Source of the DNA: CAZFBA01 sp964517135
GTDB taxonomy: Bacteria; Cyanobacteriota; Vampirovibrionia; JBFMGH01
Assembly: GCA_964517135.1 (NCBI GenBank)
Contig: CAZFBA010000031.1
Location: forward strand, 1-47,919
Length of the DNA stretch: 47,919 nt
Direction: 5' to 3'
How positions within the stretch are numbered: position 1 is the first letter of the stretch; each line of letters starts with the position of its first letter. The translations under genes were made by a program, and so were the position numbers. Under the pieces are notes generated by a model that was not told the DNA's origin, searched no databases, and saw only the letters and a program-made list of their open reading frames with translations. Positions 30,668-39,669 of this stretch are shown here, in pieces.

Positions 30668-33265
30668 CTAGTTTATTTTCTTCAAGCCTCTGTTGGGGTC
30701 GAGCAGTCTTCTGCCGAATTCCTGAAACTGTATTGAGCAGAGTTTCTTATCTCCGGTTATGATGATTCTATTTATAACGCCAGTACCGTAGCGTTCATGT
30801 TGAACCTGGTCTCCTTCCTGAAATTCAAGGTCTGTAGTATCCATTGAAGAAGAAGCATAAACCGGTATGTCTTCAACATGTTCGGGTATTGATTCAGGCT
30901 TTAGTGGTGCAGAATGCTGAGTGTAAGCCTGCTTTATGTCTTGCTGCGGAGGTTGTTGTTTCTGTTGAGGCGGCATTTGCTGTGGTAGAAACTCTTCATC
31001 CGGTATGTGGTGTGCAAAGCTTTCAGGTGGCCTCTGTTGCGGGCGTGGTTGCTGTGGCCTTTGTTGCTGAGGTTGCTGGGGTGGCATTTGTTGTGGCAAG
31101 AAATCTTCATCCGGTATGTGGTGTGCAAAGCTTTCAGGTGGCCTCTGCTGCGGGTGTGGTTGCTGTGGCCTTTGCTGCTGAGGTTGCTGGGGTGGCATTT
31201 GTTGTGGTAAGAAATCTTCATCCGGTATGTGATGTGCAAAGCTTTCCGGTGGCCTCTGCTGCGGGCGTTGTTGCTGTTGCCTTTGCTGTTGAGGTTGCTG
31301 CTGCTGAGGTGGCATTTGTTGTTGTGGGCGTTGTTGTTGAGGCGGCCTCTGCTGCGGTGGTTGCTGTTGAGGTACGTAAAACTCTTCATCCGGTATGTGG
31401 TGTGCTAAACTGCCGGGTGAGGCTTGTTGCTGTTGTGGTACGTAAAACTCTTCATCAGGGATATGGTGTGCTATGGATCCTGGGCTGACTTGTTGGTGCG
31501 GTTTTTCCTGCGGGTGAAAAGTAATTTCTGGTTCTTCCCCTTCTTCATCAAAGTTGATACCCATTTGACCGGTAAGAAACTCATCTTCATATTCTTCTGA
31601 GAGGTTTTTATAAGTTTCTAAATATCCTGATTGCTGGAAAGATGAAGGTGCAAAAGGTTCTTCTGTAGCTGCAGGATATTCTTCGTGTTGATGTTGCTGG
31701 CTTATAGCAGCAGGCTGGTTATAATAATCATAAGAGTCCTGATGTTGGGCCGCATGATGTGTTTCTACATTATGAACTGCAGGTGTTTCAGCGGCAGATT
31801 TGTAAGAATATACTATTTCTCCATATTCAGAGAGATGTTTTCTGATAGATCCAAAGTGTTTGTTTGTTGCCTGTTGCAGGCCTGTTTCACGCAGTTCTAC
31901 CATTACAGGATAGTTATTTGTCAGGTCTCCATAGACCACAACAGTGTTTTCAGGAGCTCTTTTCAGCAGCATATCAAGCAATGTTCTGTCTGATTTAAGG
32001 TTATTAAAAAACATGGGGTTGTTTTCAAGCATATCTGTTGAAAACATAAATAAATTATCAGCCTGTTTAATTATTTCTACCGGTATTTCGTCTTCATAAG
32101 TCGTTAAAAAGATGTTGTTGAGGCCGAGGTTTCTGGTTTTATACAGCAAATCGACACACATTTCCTGGTCAATGTATTTATGAAGGTCATCATAGAATAC
32201 GAATGGGCAAACATCAGAATCAATAAGGTCTTTAACACAGTTTTTAATGAATATTTTTTGCCAGAACAGAGGTATGCTTGATATATCAAGGATGGCCAGG
32301 TTTGCTTCTTTGAATATATTTCCTGTGTGTATAATATCTTCAGGATTGTTGGCAAAAATACCAAGTTTTTCAATGGCAATGAGTCTGTTTCTGAGTGTAT
32401 TCATTTCATTAAATCGTTTTTGCCCTTCAGGAGTGCTCATTTCTTTTTCCAGAAGGTCTCTCAGTAATTTAAGAGGTATGAAATCTTTGGTCAGCGTGGC
32501 AACATGGTTAGAAAGTTGCATGTAGAGGTTTTCTATTTTAATCTTTAGATTAGGCTCAGTTTGTCCTGTTACAATGCTGCCGAGAGTTGGCAGACCATAT
32601 TCAGCGAGAGATAGCTTGAAATTTTGCCCTGCAACCAGCAAACGTGCCTCAGGGAAGTTTGTATAGCTTCCTTTTGAGTCTATAACAATAACTCTGGCTT
32701 TTTTACGAATAAGTTCTTCCTGAAGTATATTAAGGAGGTTTGTTTTCTCCTTTGCTTTATCGCCTACTATGAGGGTCGTTCTTTCTAGCAGGCCAGCTTC
32801 AAGGTTTAAAGGAACAGGTTTATAACTTACAAATTGACCGATATTAAGAGGGTTTAAAGGAGATGAGCCTATTGTATGAGAGATTAATTCTGATGGTGGT
32901 ACAATATCTGCAAAATCATTGAGAGATGGCAGATTGCCACGCCAGTTGAGCCATTTGTTGTTTATAATAGACAGTTTAATTTTACATTTAGCTATATGCA
33001 GAGAGCCTATTTCTTCTGCAAAACTTTCAGTAGAAATGTTAGAAAGGTGAGCTGTTTGTGATTTGAGGGTTTCATCCGTTATGTTTGTATAATCCAGGTT
33101 CTCTATTTGATATACCTGAGCGACAATACCCTGTTTCTGTTCGTCAATAACCTTAATGCTATCCCCTGTGTAAAGCTTTTGCAGTTTTGGATTAAAAATA
33201 ATCTTTAACTCATCTTCGGATATTGAACCTATTAACATTGATGTAGTGTGAATATCGTAAGTCAT
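30668..33265 (-). CDS. HerA/FtsK-like ATPase with Pro/Gln tandem repeats and UvrD/PcrA-type C-terminal domain
   Basis: The 865-residue protein has three parts. First, an N-terminal HAS-barrel-like segment (about 10-60) and a HerA-type ATPase domain (about 130-500). The P-loop is degenerate: GDKAKEKT (168-175) keeps K and T but lacks the TGSGK glycines. ANLAILDISSI and FVFYDDLHKYI match the Walker B region (HerA usually has EEAH). Second, a disordered Pro/Gln region (about 515-790) has five HHIPDE(E/D)F motifs. Third, the last 50 or so residues (GDQVQHERYGTGVINRI, IQFQEFGRRLL) resemble the Tudor-like C-terminal domain by which UvrD/PcrA binds RNA polymerase. I infer a DNA- or transcription-linked role. 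Usual HerA partners such as NurA are absent. It lies downstream of the 155-residue gene. Confidence 0.72.
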   Translation of the reverse strand: MTYDIHTTSMLIGSISEDELKIIFNPKLQKLYTGDSIKVIDEQKQGIVAQVYQIENLDYTNITDETLKSQTAHLSNISTESFAEEIGSLHIAKCKIKLSIINNKWLNWRGNLPSLNDFADIVPPSELISHTIGSSPLNPLNIGQFVSYKPVPLNLEAGLLERTTLIVGDKAKEKTNLLNILQEELIRKKARVIVIDSKGSYTNFPEARLLVAGQNFKLSLAEYGLPTLGSIVTGQTEPNLKIKIENLYMQLSNHVATLTKDFIPLKLLRDLLEKEMSTPEGQKRFNEMNTLRNRLIAIEKLGIFANNPEDIIHTGNIFKEANLAILDISSIPLFWQKIFIKNCVKDLIDSDVCPFVFYDDLHKYIDQEMCVDLLYKTRNLGLNNIFLTTYEDEIPVEIIKQADNLFMFSTDMLENNPMFFNNLKSDRTLLDMLLKRAPENTVVVYGDLTNNYPVMVELRETGLQQATNKHFGSIRKHLSEYGEIVYSYKSAAETPAVHNVETHHAAQHQDSYDYYNQPAAISQQHQHEEYPAATEEPFAPSSFQQSGYLETYKNLSEEYEDEFLTGQMGINFDEEGEEPEITFHPQEKPHQQVSPGSIAHHIPDEEFYVPQQQQASPGSLAHHIPDEEFYVPQQQPPQQRPPQQQRPQQQMPPQQQQPQQQRQQQQRPQQRPPESFAHHIPDEDFLPQQMPPQQPQQQRPQQPHPQQRPPESFAHHIPDEDFLPQQMPPQQPQQQRPQQPRPQQRPPESFAHHIPDEEFLPQQMPPQQKQQPPQQDIKQAYTQHSAPLKPESIPEHVEDIPVYASSSMDTTDLEFQEGDQVQHERYGTGVINRIIITGDKKLCSIQFQEFGRRLLDPNRGLKKIN
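30994..31326 (-). repeat. Three tandem 111-bp coding repeats
   Basis: The phrase CTTCATCCGGTATGTG recurs at 30994, 31105 and 31216, exactly 111 bases (37 codons) apart. Related shorter units begin at 31384 and 31450, 66 bases apart. They encode HHIPDEDF-type motifs separated by Pro/Gln spacers in the HerA-like protein. Near-identity at DNA level suggests recent expansion by slippage or unequal exchange. Confidence 0.9.
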
Positions 33266-33430
33266 ATTACCCTAATTGTTTCCTTTATTAACACATTCAA
33301 TTAAATCATTATAGTATTAATTTGTGTACTAAGACAATTTGTATAACAGTTCGATCATTAAACAGCCAAAAAGCGCTTGTGACGCCTGTAAAAGTTTTAA
33401 GGGCAGAATCTAATTGTAAAGTTTACAGGT

Positions 33431-33898
33431 TTAGAGACTGAAATCCTTATCTTCAGCAAAACCCTGAAATAGCTCACCGGCGTATTTTTCAACTGATCCG
33501 AATGGTATATCCCACTTGACCTCTCTGGTTTCTGTATTTATGATAAGAGAAATAGGCCCCAGATGTTTTGTTACGCCTTTCCATACATAGATCGGTATAA
33601 TGCTTGTGTATGCTTTGTTATCGATAACATCTGTGTTTGACTTTTGAAAATAAACTCTATGATAAAGCCCTTCCACGATGTATTTGTTTTTATCTTCCTG
33701 GTGTGTTTTTATTACCTGTGAACCTACTTTCTGGTTGATGGTTTCAGTTATGTTTTCAAACTTTTTAATAAATTTCTCTTTGAAGCCTTCTTCTACCAGA
33801 GGTTCAACAATTTCACTTTTAAATTTTTCAGCTTCTTGCGTTGCTAATAAACGGTTTTTAAACTTATCAACTATTTCGTCAAGGTTAATTTCATCCAT
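33431..33898 (-). CDS. Conserved-looking protein of unknown function
   Basis: I do not recognise this 155-residue soluble protein. The N-terminal half is helical and charged (LDEIVDKFKNRLLATQEAEK). The C-terminal half looks like a beta domain (YIVEGLYHRVYFQKSN; LIINTETREVKWDIPFG). AGGAAAG precedes ATG 33898. It lies upstream of the HerA-like gene on the same strand, with 165 bases between. CCTGTAAA/TTTACAGG at 33385-33429 just after its stop may be a weak attenuator. Confidence 0.6.
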   Translation of the reverse strand: MDEINLDEIVDKFKNRLLATQEAEKFKSEIVEPLVEEGFKEKFIKKFENITETINQKVGSQVIKTHQEDKNKYIVEGLYHRVYFQKSNTDVIDNKAYTSIIPIYVWKGVTKHLGPISLIINTETREVKWDIPFGSVEKYAGELFQGFAEDKDFSL

Positions 33899-33967
33899 TG
33901 ATGCTTTCCTATTTTATTGTGTATCAGGTAAACTAAACCTAAAGATTGAACATTTTTAATTATATCA

Positions 33968-34930
33968 ATGAAAAAGTATTTACGTCTAATTGGAATATTT
34001 CTTTTTATTATCATCCTGTTGAAAATTGACCCGGGAGAAATGGTCGATTCTCTTTCAGGCACAAACTGGTCAGGCATAATAATAGTGATATTAATGAATC
34101 TTGTTATTATGCTTTTGAGATCCTGGAGGTGGATAAAGCTTCTTGAAATACAGAATTATAGTCTTGGCCTGCCTGAAGCTTTCTGGTCTTATATGAGAAG
34201 TTTTTATCTGGGTAGTGTTACACCTGGCAGGGTCGGAGAACTTTTCCGTGCTCACTATCTTATGAAATATGTTAAAACTGATTCGGCTGTTGCTGTTTCA
34301 AGTGTGGCTTTTGACCGTCTGCTTGATATGTATTTTATGCTGATACTCGGTATTGTGGGCCTCTTATTTTCTGATATATGGGTTGCTTATCTCTGGGTTA
34401 AAGCTGTGTTTATCTTTTTGATGATTTTGATACCTGCGTTTGTGTTATTTCCTTCTCTGACACTGGCTATTGCTGGTTTGTTGCCTGATTGGTGGCAAAT
34501 AAGAACAAAATCGGCTGCTTGGCTTGAAAGCTTTTTTGCGGGTATAAAAATGTTTTTAACTCCAAAAGCCCTGCTGGCAGTCTCTTTAACAGTATTAATT
34601 TATATAATGTTTTTCTTTCAGTGTCTCTTGCTTGCTTATTTTATGAATCTATCGATAGATTTCTTTTATCTGACTTTTTGTGTGGTTATTTTCAGTATCT
34701 TCTCAATATTGCCGATTTCATTTTCTAATATGGGCACAAGAGAGTTTGTTTTGATCTTTATGTTTGGTTATATTGGTATTTCTCAGGCCGAAGCGGTCAG
34801 TTATTCACTGTTATTTTTCTTTACGATTAATGTTTTTCTTGCAACTATTGGGTGGCTGATCTTTGTCTTTTATACGGATAAAGACCAGAAAGAGCTTTCT
34901 AAACCCCAGTTGTTAAATAGTAATGAATAA
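33968..34930 (+). CDS. Lysylphosphatidylglycerol synthase transmembrane/UPF0104-type membrane protein
   Basis: This 320-residue polytopic protein has about seven to eight hydrophobic helices. It carries family marks RSWRWIKLLEIQ, SFYLGSVTPGRVGELFRAHYL and the C-terminal SFSNMGTREFVLIFMFGY. This is the flippase-like part of MprF and its stand-alone YbhN/AglD relatives. There is no aminoacyl-transferase domain, so it probably moves or shields a lipid rather than modifying it; the substrate is unknown. It is divergent from the 155-residue gene, and no clear ribosome binding site precedes ATG 33968. Confidence 0.85.
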   Translation: MKKYLRLIGIFLFIIILLKIDPGEMVDSLSGTNWSGIIIVILMNLVIMLLRSWRWIKLLEIQNYSLGLPEAFWSYMRSFYLGSVTPGRVGELFRAHYLMKYVKTDSAVAVSSVAFDRLLDMYFMLILGIVGLLFSDIWVAYLWVKAVFIFLMILIPAFVLFPSLTLAIAGLLPDWWQIRTKSAAWLESFFAGIKMFLTPKALLAVSLTVLIYIMFFFQCLLLAYFMNLSIDFFYLTFCVVIFSIFSILPISFSNMGTREFVLIFMFGYIGISQAEAVSYSLLFFFTINVFLATIGWLIFVFYTDKDQKELSKPQLLNSNE

Positions 34931-34963
34931 AATTTTAAATATTATTTCATATTTATTATATTT

Positions 34964-34991
34964 TTGATTAATCCCTGAAATATAATAGAAT
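34964..34991 (+). promoter_or_regulatory. Candidate promoter of the small membrane protein gene
   Basis: TTGATT at 34964-34969 and TAGAAT at 34986-34991 are 16 bases apart, and the TTG start lies 40 bases further on. The match is moderate in an AT-rich gap. Confidence 0.35.
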
Positions 34992-35031
34992 AATAAAATA
35001 ATGCAAAATTGATTTTAGGGGAGGTATAACC

Positions 35032-35229
35032 TTGGAATATAACTTAATAGACATACTGGTACCGTTTTTAATTGCGACCAACACAACATTTGTTGTCTTA
35101 ATTGTCTTTGGCGTCTTTCTGATGGATCTGAAAGTAAGAACAGTTGTTAAAAACCTGGAAAGAATAGTCAAAATTCTTGAAGCTCAGGCTGAAAAAGATG
35201 GAGTAAGTCTGGACTCTACCAAAAAATAG
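35032..35229 (+). CDS. Small single-span membrane protein
   Basis: The 65-residue protein has one transmembrane helix (about 8-32, VPFLIATNTTFVVLIVFGVFL) and a short amphipathic coiled-coil tail (VVKNLERIVKILEAQAEKDG). The start is TTG 35032 with a strong GGGGAGG 7 bases upstream. The family is unknown. It is convergent with the AsmA-like gene, 9 bases between the stops. Confidence 0.65.
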   Translation: MEYNLIDILVPFLIATNTTFVVLIVFGVFLMDLKVRTVVKNLERIVKILEAQAEKDGVSLDSTKK

Positions 35230-35238
35230 ATATTGTTA

Positions 35239-38200
35239 TTATTCAGTCCAGCGGAAGTTCTTGACAGAAGACATATCGTATAAATTTCCCTGAATTTCAA
35301 CAGCAAAATTTCTTATTTTCTGGTTGGTTTTTGGGCCTCCAAACCCCGGAATGAAGCCAAGACCCGGTATGAAGTCCAGCAATCCTCTTTTGCTACTGGT
35401 TCCGGGTATAAAACCAAGGCCCGGTATAAAGTCAGTAATTGTATGAAGATTCAATCTCCCCAGAGGGCCAAGCAATCCTGAAACATTTCGAGATAAATAT
35501 CCCTTTACATTAAGATCAGCAAGCTCTGTAGCAATGTTAAAGTCTCCTGATATTTCGAGGCTGAGGTTTTTGCCTCTAGTGATAAGGTTATTTGTATTAA
35601 GCACACCTTCTCTAACAGTAAAATCTCCTGAAAGTCTTTCAAAATTGCCGGTATGCATGGGTATAATAGAAGCAAGGATGTTGTTAAGATTTATACCGCC
35701 AAGACCACCGGTTATAATGTTTGTAGCTGTCAGCAAGTGTTCTAGAGTGCCCAGCCTGGTAAATCTACCATTATTGATTATGAGACTCGCTGAAGCTTCA
35801 GCATTTTCCAGTATTTTATCATAGTCTGTTCCTTGAGAATCAAAGACTATAGTAGCATTTAGATCTCCAAATATTTCGTTGGGCAGGTCTAATAGTATTG
35901 TTGCAGCAGCGTTAGCTTTAACACCAATTATCTGTAGCTGGGCTCCCAGTGTTTCTTTAATAACATTAACATATATGTCACCCCGGGCTGTTCCACCTGC
36001 GGTGTTAAGGCTCATATTAGTAATTTGAAACAGTCCACTAGGGCAGAGAGAAATGTTTCCTGTTAGATTAGTTGTGATTAGCTTATCTATAATTGCATCA
36101 TCAATGCTTATGTATCCGCTTTTTACTATAAATGGCAGGCTGTCTATTTGCTGACTGCCGGATGATGCAGAAGAAATAAGGTCTGTTAGCCTTAATGAGG
36201 GGCTGTGAATGTAAAGGTTTGTCAGTTCAATGGGGAATCGTTTGAAGTTATTTATATGGCTTTTTATTTCAAAGATTATGCCGTTGACGTTTATGTGTGC
36301 CCTGTTAATTTCGGCATCCTGTCCTGATAACTCAAGGTCAAGATCGAGATCAAGAACTTTTAACATGGGCAGAGTTATATTATCAAGGTTTATAAATCCT
36401 GTAATATCAGGGTTTAACACAGGACCTGATATTTTTAGATTACTGCTGATGTCACCTGATAGGTTATCAGTTAAAAGGCCTTTTTCCAGAAACTTATTAA
36501 ATTCATCAAGATTGATAATCGGTATCTTAATATGCAAATCATCAATAGTTATAAGGTTTTCTTCAGAATATTCAAATGCACCTGCTGCATTAAACTCACT
36601 TTCTCCAAATTGCAGTAATATTTTTTCTATTTTGACAGATTCTCTGGTACCTCTGCCATCAATAAGTAGCTTTAATGGAGTATTTTCAGGTATATTAAAG
36701 CTGCCTTTATATGCTAATTGTGTTCCTGCTGGTACAAAGGTTTCAAAGAATAGATCCCATCTGTTTAAATTGCCTTTTGCATAGCCATTAAATACAATGT
36801 GATTAGAAAGAATGAATTTATCTCTGAAATCTTTTTCTAGAAATTCAGAGAAGTCTACAGGGCTGAAATCGCCATCTATGCTGATATTTATAACTGGGCT
36901 CTGGTTTAAGCTGTCAATGTTGCCGTTTAAATTGATACCTGAATCACCATAATGTAGTTTTACTCGGTCAAATGACATAAGAGAGTCACTCAGAATAATT
37001 TTGCCATAAATATCTCTAATGGGGTGTTGCAGGTGGTTAGTATATATAGAAAGCTTATCCAGGTCTGCGGTAACCTCAAACCCCTTATTTTCTGCTTTAA
37101 AATGCAGGCTAACATTGCCGGTTGTGTTGCTTACAGAAGAAATAAGCTCTCTGAAAGATGCAGGAGAACTGCTATGTTGCCCGAGTTTCTTGATGAGGTC
37201 AAGTGTTATCTTGTTGCTGGTTGCTTCTACCTGATATTCAGGTAATCCTTTGCTTATTTCGTCAAGGCTGCCCGAGATGTTAAAGGTAGATCCGCCTGTT
37301 GTGAATATCAGTTTGCTTAACTCTATTTTATCGTTGATTAAATTTAATGTACCGCTTGCAATATTGACGGTGTCAGGCAAATCAGGATGAGTGATAGAGC
37401 TCTCATTCATGTTGATATGAGCTTCTGGAGAAATATTAAGATGATTATCTGCTTTAATAGTAATGAGCCCTGATAAACTGCCATGGAGAGAGGCTTGTTT
37501 TAAGGTTTCTTCTTCTTCTGGTTTAAGTATTTCTGTTTTTAGTGCCAGGTTTTGAATATCTTTTAATTGAAAATCCTTTAGCTGTATGTCGATGTTAGAA
37601 TTTCCACGGGGGTTTAACATTCCTGTAATGCTTATAATGTTGTTTTCGATTAAGCCTGTCAGGTTTTGAATGTTTATTACCTTATCAAATTTTAGTTGTC
37701 CGTTTATATTTTGAATAGGGGCGTTTATTTCCAGGCTTTCTACCTTAACATTAGATAGTGTAGCAGTTCCATAAGGATTAATATCTTTGATTGGGCCCTT
37801 AAGGGTAATATCATATTTAGTTGTACCTGAAATTTTGAGTTTTCTCAGGTCTTCCTGTGGTAGTTTTAGTTGTGGTGCAAGTACTATAAGCATATTTTGC
37901 AGCTGACTGAGATTTGTATTGCTACCTTTAATTGTTATTTCTTTTGCAATTTCTTTGTGAAAGTCGGCAATACCACTAATGTTAACGGTGCTATTCTTTT
38001 CCAGCTCTATATTTAATGTTTCAATATTTATTTCAGAACCTTTGAATAGTATTTTTCCGGCGATATTTTTTAGAGATCTGGTGAAGCCATTAATGTTTAA
38101 AGTGTCTGCACTTAGAGAAAGCCAGCCATTAATAAAAGGTTTCTCTATGGGACCATTTAGACTCAGGTTCAGGTGAGTTTTTCCTGAAATTAGAGTGTTT

Positions 38201-39663
38201 TTTAGCATGCTATCAGGGATTTTAAGAGTATTTAATAGGGGTATAATTATTCTTTGTAGCTCTTTTAAGTCCAGGATAGTTGATGATATTCTTAGGTGGT
38301 GAAATCTGTTTTTGAAAATATCATAAGAGCCATTAATTTGAAGGATATCGCCTCCTGTTAATGGTATTAAAAAGTTTCTGGCTGTGATTTTAGATCTTTC
38401 CAGCTGAAAAGTGCTTTGAATATTCTTTATGGTTACATTTTTAGCGAGATCTAATTGATAATTATCTATTCTTATGACCCCGAAAAACTCTGGAGCTTTG
38501 AGTGTGCCATGTATTTTAATATCAGCATTTGTTGTGCCGCTCAGGTTATACTTTTTTAAGGCAAAAAGAATATCTTTTGCCTGTTCTATAGATGGAATAG
38601 TACCCAAAAATCTTTTAATATTGCTATTTGAAAGCTTGATACCAAGTTTGAAAGCAGGGTTGTCTTTTTGCCAGTCTTTGATAGTTCCTGTGATGGTTGA
38701 ATCGATTTTGTTAATTGTAGTTTCTATTTCTTCAACTTCTATTTTATTTTTACTGATAAGAGTTTTAAGTTTTAAATAACCGCTTTGTATGTTTAGATCA
38801 TATTCTGGTATATTGATAGCTTCTTTAACACTGTTTTTAGTGCTTATGCTAAGTTTGTTACGGTGTTGTTTGATGTTAAATTTGCTATCGAGTATGCCGG
38901 TGATGTCTTTTACCGGTAAATATTCTTTAAATAAAGGAATTCTTAAGTTTTTTATTCTGCCTTTTAGTGTGTAACGATTCTGGAAGAAGTCTTCTTTCAG
39001 AGGGAATTGGAAAGATAACAGTATATTATAAATAACAGAATCGTTTAAATCTCCCTGTGTCTTGAATTTAAGAGTTTTGTTTTCAGTGAAATTTAGTAAC
39101 TGAAATGATTTACCTTTTAATACAAAGGTTTTGGATGGTTTTATAAAAGTGTCTGTTATTTTGACATTGTAGTTTTTTAGGTGTGCACGGGTTCCTTTGA
39201 GCCTTATAAAAACAATGTCATCAGGCTCAGCAGGGGGGATGTAGTCTTCTATGTTAAACCTGAGTTCTTTTTCACGGGTTATAAATGCTTCTAAATTGTC
39301 TACTTCAAGGTTTTTGATGACTGCATCACGAAAAATTAAAGGTAGTATAGCTACTTTTAATTTAACATTTTCACCTGATAAGAGTGGTTGACCATTTTTA
39401 TCAACCAGCTTAATGTAGTCTGTCTTGATTACTATGCCACCGGTTACCGGTAAACCCAGTTTTATTTCTCCAAAATCGAGCTTTCCTTTGATCTTTTGTT
39501 CTGCTATTTCAAGTAATTCATTTCTATATTGATTGACATTAATTATTTCTGGTAGCATCAGGGAATAAAACGACAGTAAAAGAACCACTATAACGCTTAT
39601 AATGCTTATATCTTTCTTGTGTTCTTTTATTTTATTGATTATTTGACGGGCTTTTTCTTTCAT
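35239..39663 (-). CDS. AsmA/TamB-like large envelope protein
   Basis: The 1474-residue protein has an N-terminal transmembrane anchor (about 19-37) and a very long region of repeated beta strands in the periplasm. Recurrent phrases such as ISGSL, NINGSYD, LKISGPVLNPDITGF and GKILFKGSEINIE are typical of AsmA, YhdP and TamB proteins. These form a groove that carries phospholipids between membranes. The C-terminus has two exact copies of DFIPGLGFIPG. It lies 6 bases after the receiver-like gene, so they are probably co-transcribed. It could equally be called an intermembrane phospholipid transport protein; TamB's partner TamA is absent here. Confidence 0.82.
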   Translation of the reverse strand: MKEKARQIINKIKEHKKDISIISVIVVLLLSFYSLMLPEIINVNQYRNELLEIAEQKIKGKLDFGEIKLGLPVTGGIVIKTDYIKLVDKNGQPLLSGENVKLKVAILPLIFRDAVIKNLEVDNLEAFITREKELRFNIEDYIPPAEPDDIVFIRLKGTRAHLKNYNVKITDTFIKPSKTFVLKGKSFQLLNFTENKTLKFKTQGDLNDSVIYNILLSFQFPLKEDFFQNRYTLKGRIKNLRIPLFKEYLPVKDITGILDSKFNIKQHRNKLSISTKNSVKEAINIPEYDLNIQSGYLKLKTLISKNKIEVEEIETTINKIDSTITGTIKDWQKDNPAFKLGIKLSNSNIKRFLGTIPSIEQAKDILFALKKYNLSGTTNADIKIHGTLKAPEFFGVIRIDNYQLDLAKNVTIKNIQSTFQLERSKITARNFLIPLTGGDILQINGSYDIFKNRFHHLRISSTILDLKELQRIIIPLLNTLKIPDSMLKNTLISGKTHLNLSLNGPIEKPFINGWLSLSADTLNINGFTRSLKNIAGKILFKGSEINIETLNIELEKNSTVNISGIADFHKEIAKEITIKGSNTNLSQLQNMLIVLAPQLKLPQEDLRKLKISGTTKYDITLKGPIKDINPYGTATLSNVKVESLEINAPIQNINGQLKFDKVINIQNLTGLIENNIISITGMLNPRGNSNIDIQLKDFQLKDIQNLALKTEILKPEEEETLKQASLHGSLSGLITIKADNHLNISPEAHINMNESSITHPDLPDTVNIASGTLNLINDKIELSKLIFTTGGSTFNISGSLDEISKGLPEYQVEATSNKITLDLIKKLGQHSSSPASFRELISSVSNTTGNVSLHFKAENKGFEVTADLDKLSIYTNHLQHPIRDIYGKIILSDSLMSFDRVKLHYGDSGINLNGNIDSLNQSPVINISIDGDFSPVDFSEFLEKDFRDKFILSNHIVFNGYAKGNLNRWDLFFETFVPAGTQLAYKGSFNIPENTPLKLLIDGRGTRESVKIEKILLQFGESEFNAAGAFEYSEENLITIDDLHIKIPIINLDEFNKFLEKGLLTDNLSGDISSNLKISGPVLNPDITGFINLDNITLPMLKVLDLDLDLELSGQDAEINRAHINVNGIIFEIKSHINNFKRFPIELTNLYIHSPSLRLTDLISSASSGSQQIDSLPFIVKSGYISIDDAIIDKLITTNLTGNISLCPSGLFQITNMSLNTAGGTARGDIYVNVIKETLGAQLQIIGVKANAAATILLDLPNEIFGDLNATIVFDSQGTDYDKILENAEASASLIINNGRFTRLGTLEHLLTATNIITGGLGGINLNNILASIIPMHTGNFERLSGDFTVREGVLNTNNLITRGKNLSLEISGDFNIATELADLNVKGYLSRNVSGLLGPLGRLNLHTITDFIPGLGFIPGTSSKRGLLDFIPGLGFIPGFGGPKTNQKIRNFAVEIQGNLYDMSSVKNFRWTE

Positions 39664-39669
39664 GATTTT

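Noticed and set aside
30934..31389. A 151-codon minus-strand frame rich in Asn, Ser and His
   Set aside because: It is an alternative frame of the same tandem repeats, with no start signal.
30844..31488. A 214-codon plus-strand frame rich in Val and Ala
   Set aside because: It is antisense to the Pro/Gln repeat region of the HerA-like gene; the regular repeat keeps several frames open by chance.
30994..31500. Regular repeats that could suggest a CRISPR array
   Set aside because: Units are 111 and 66 bases, lie in frame within a coding gene and have no repeat-spacer structure; no cas gene is present.
36230..36784. A 184-codon plus-strand frame inside the AsmA-like gene
   Set aside because: It is antisense to a long gene with family features and has no binding site or recognisable motif.
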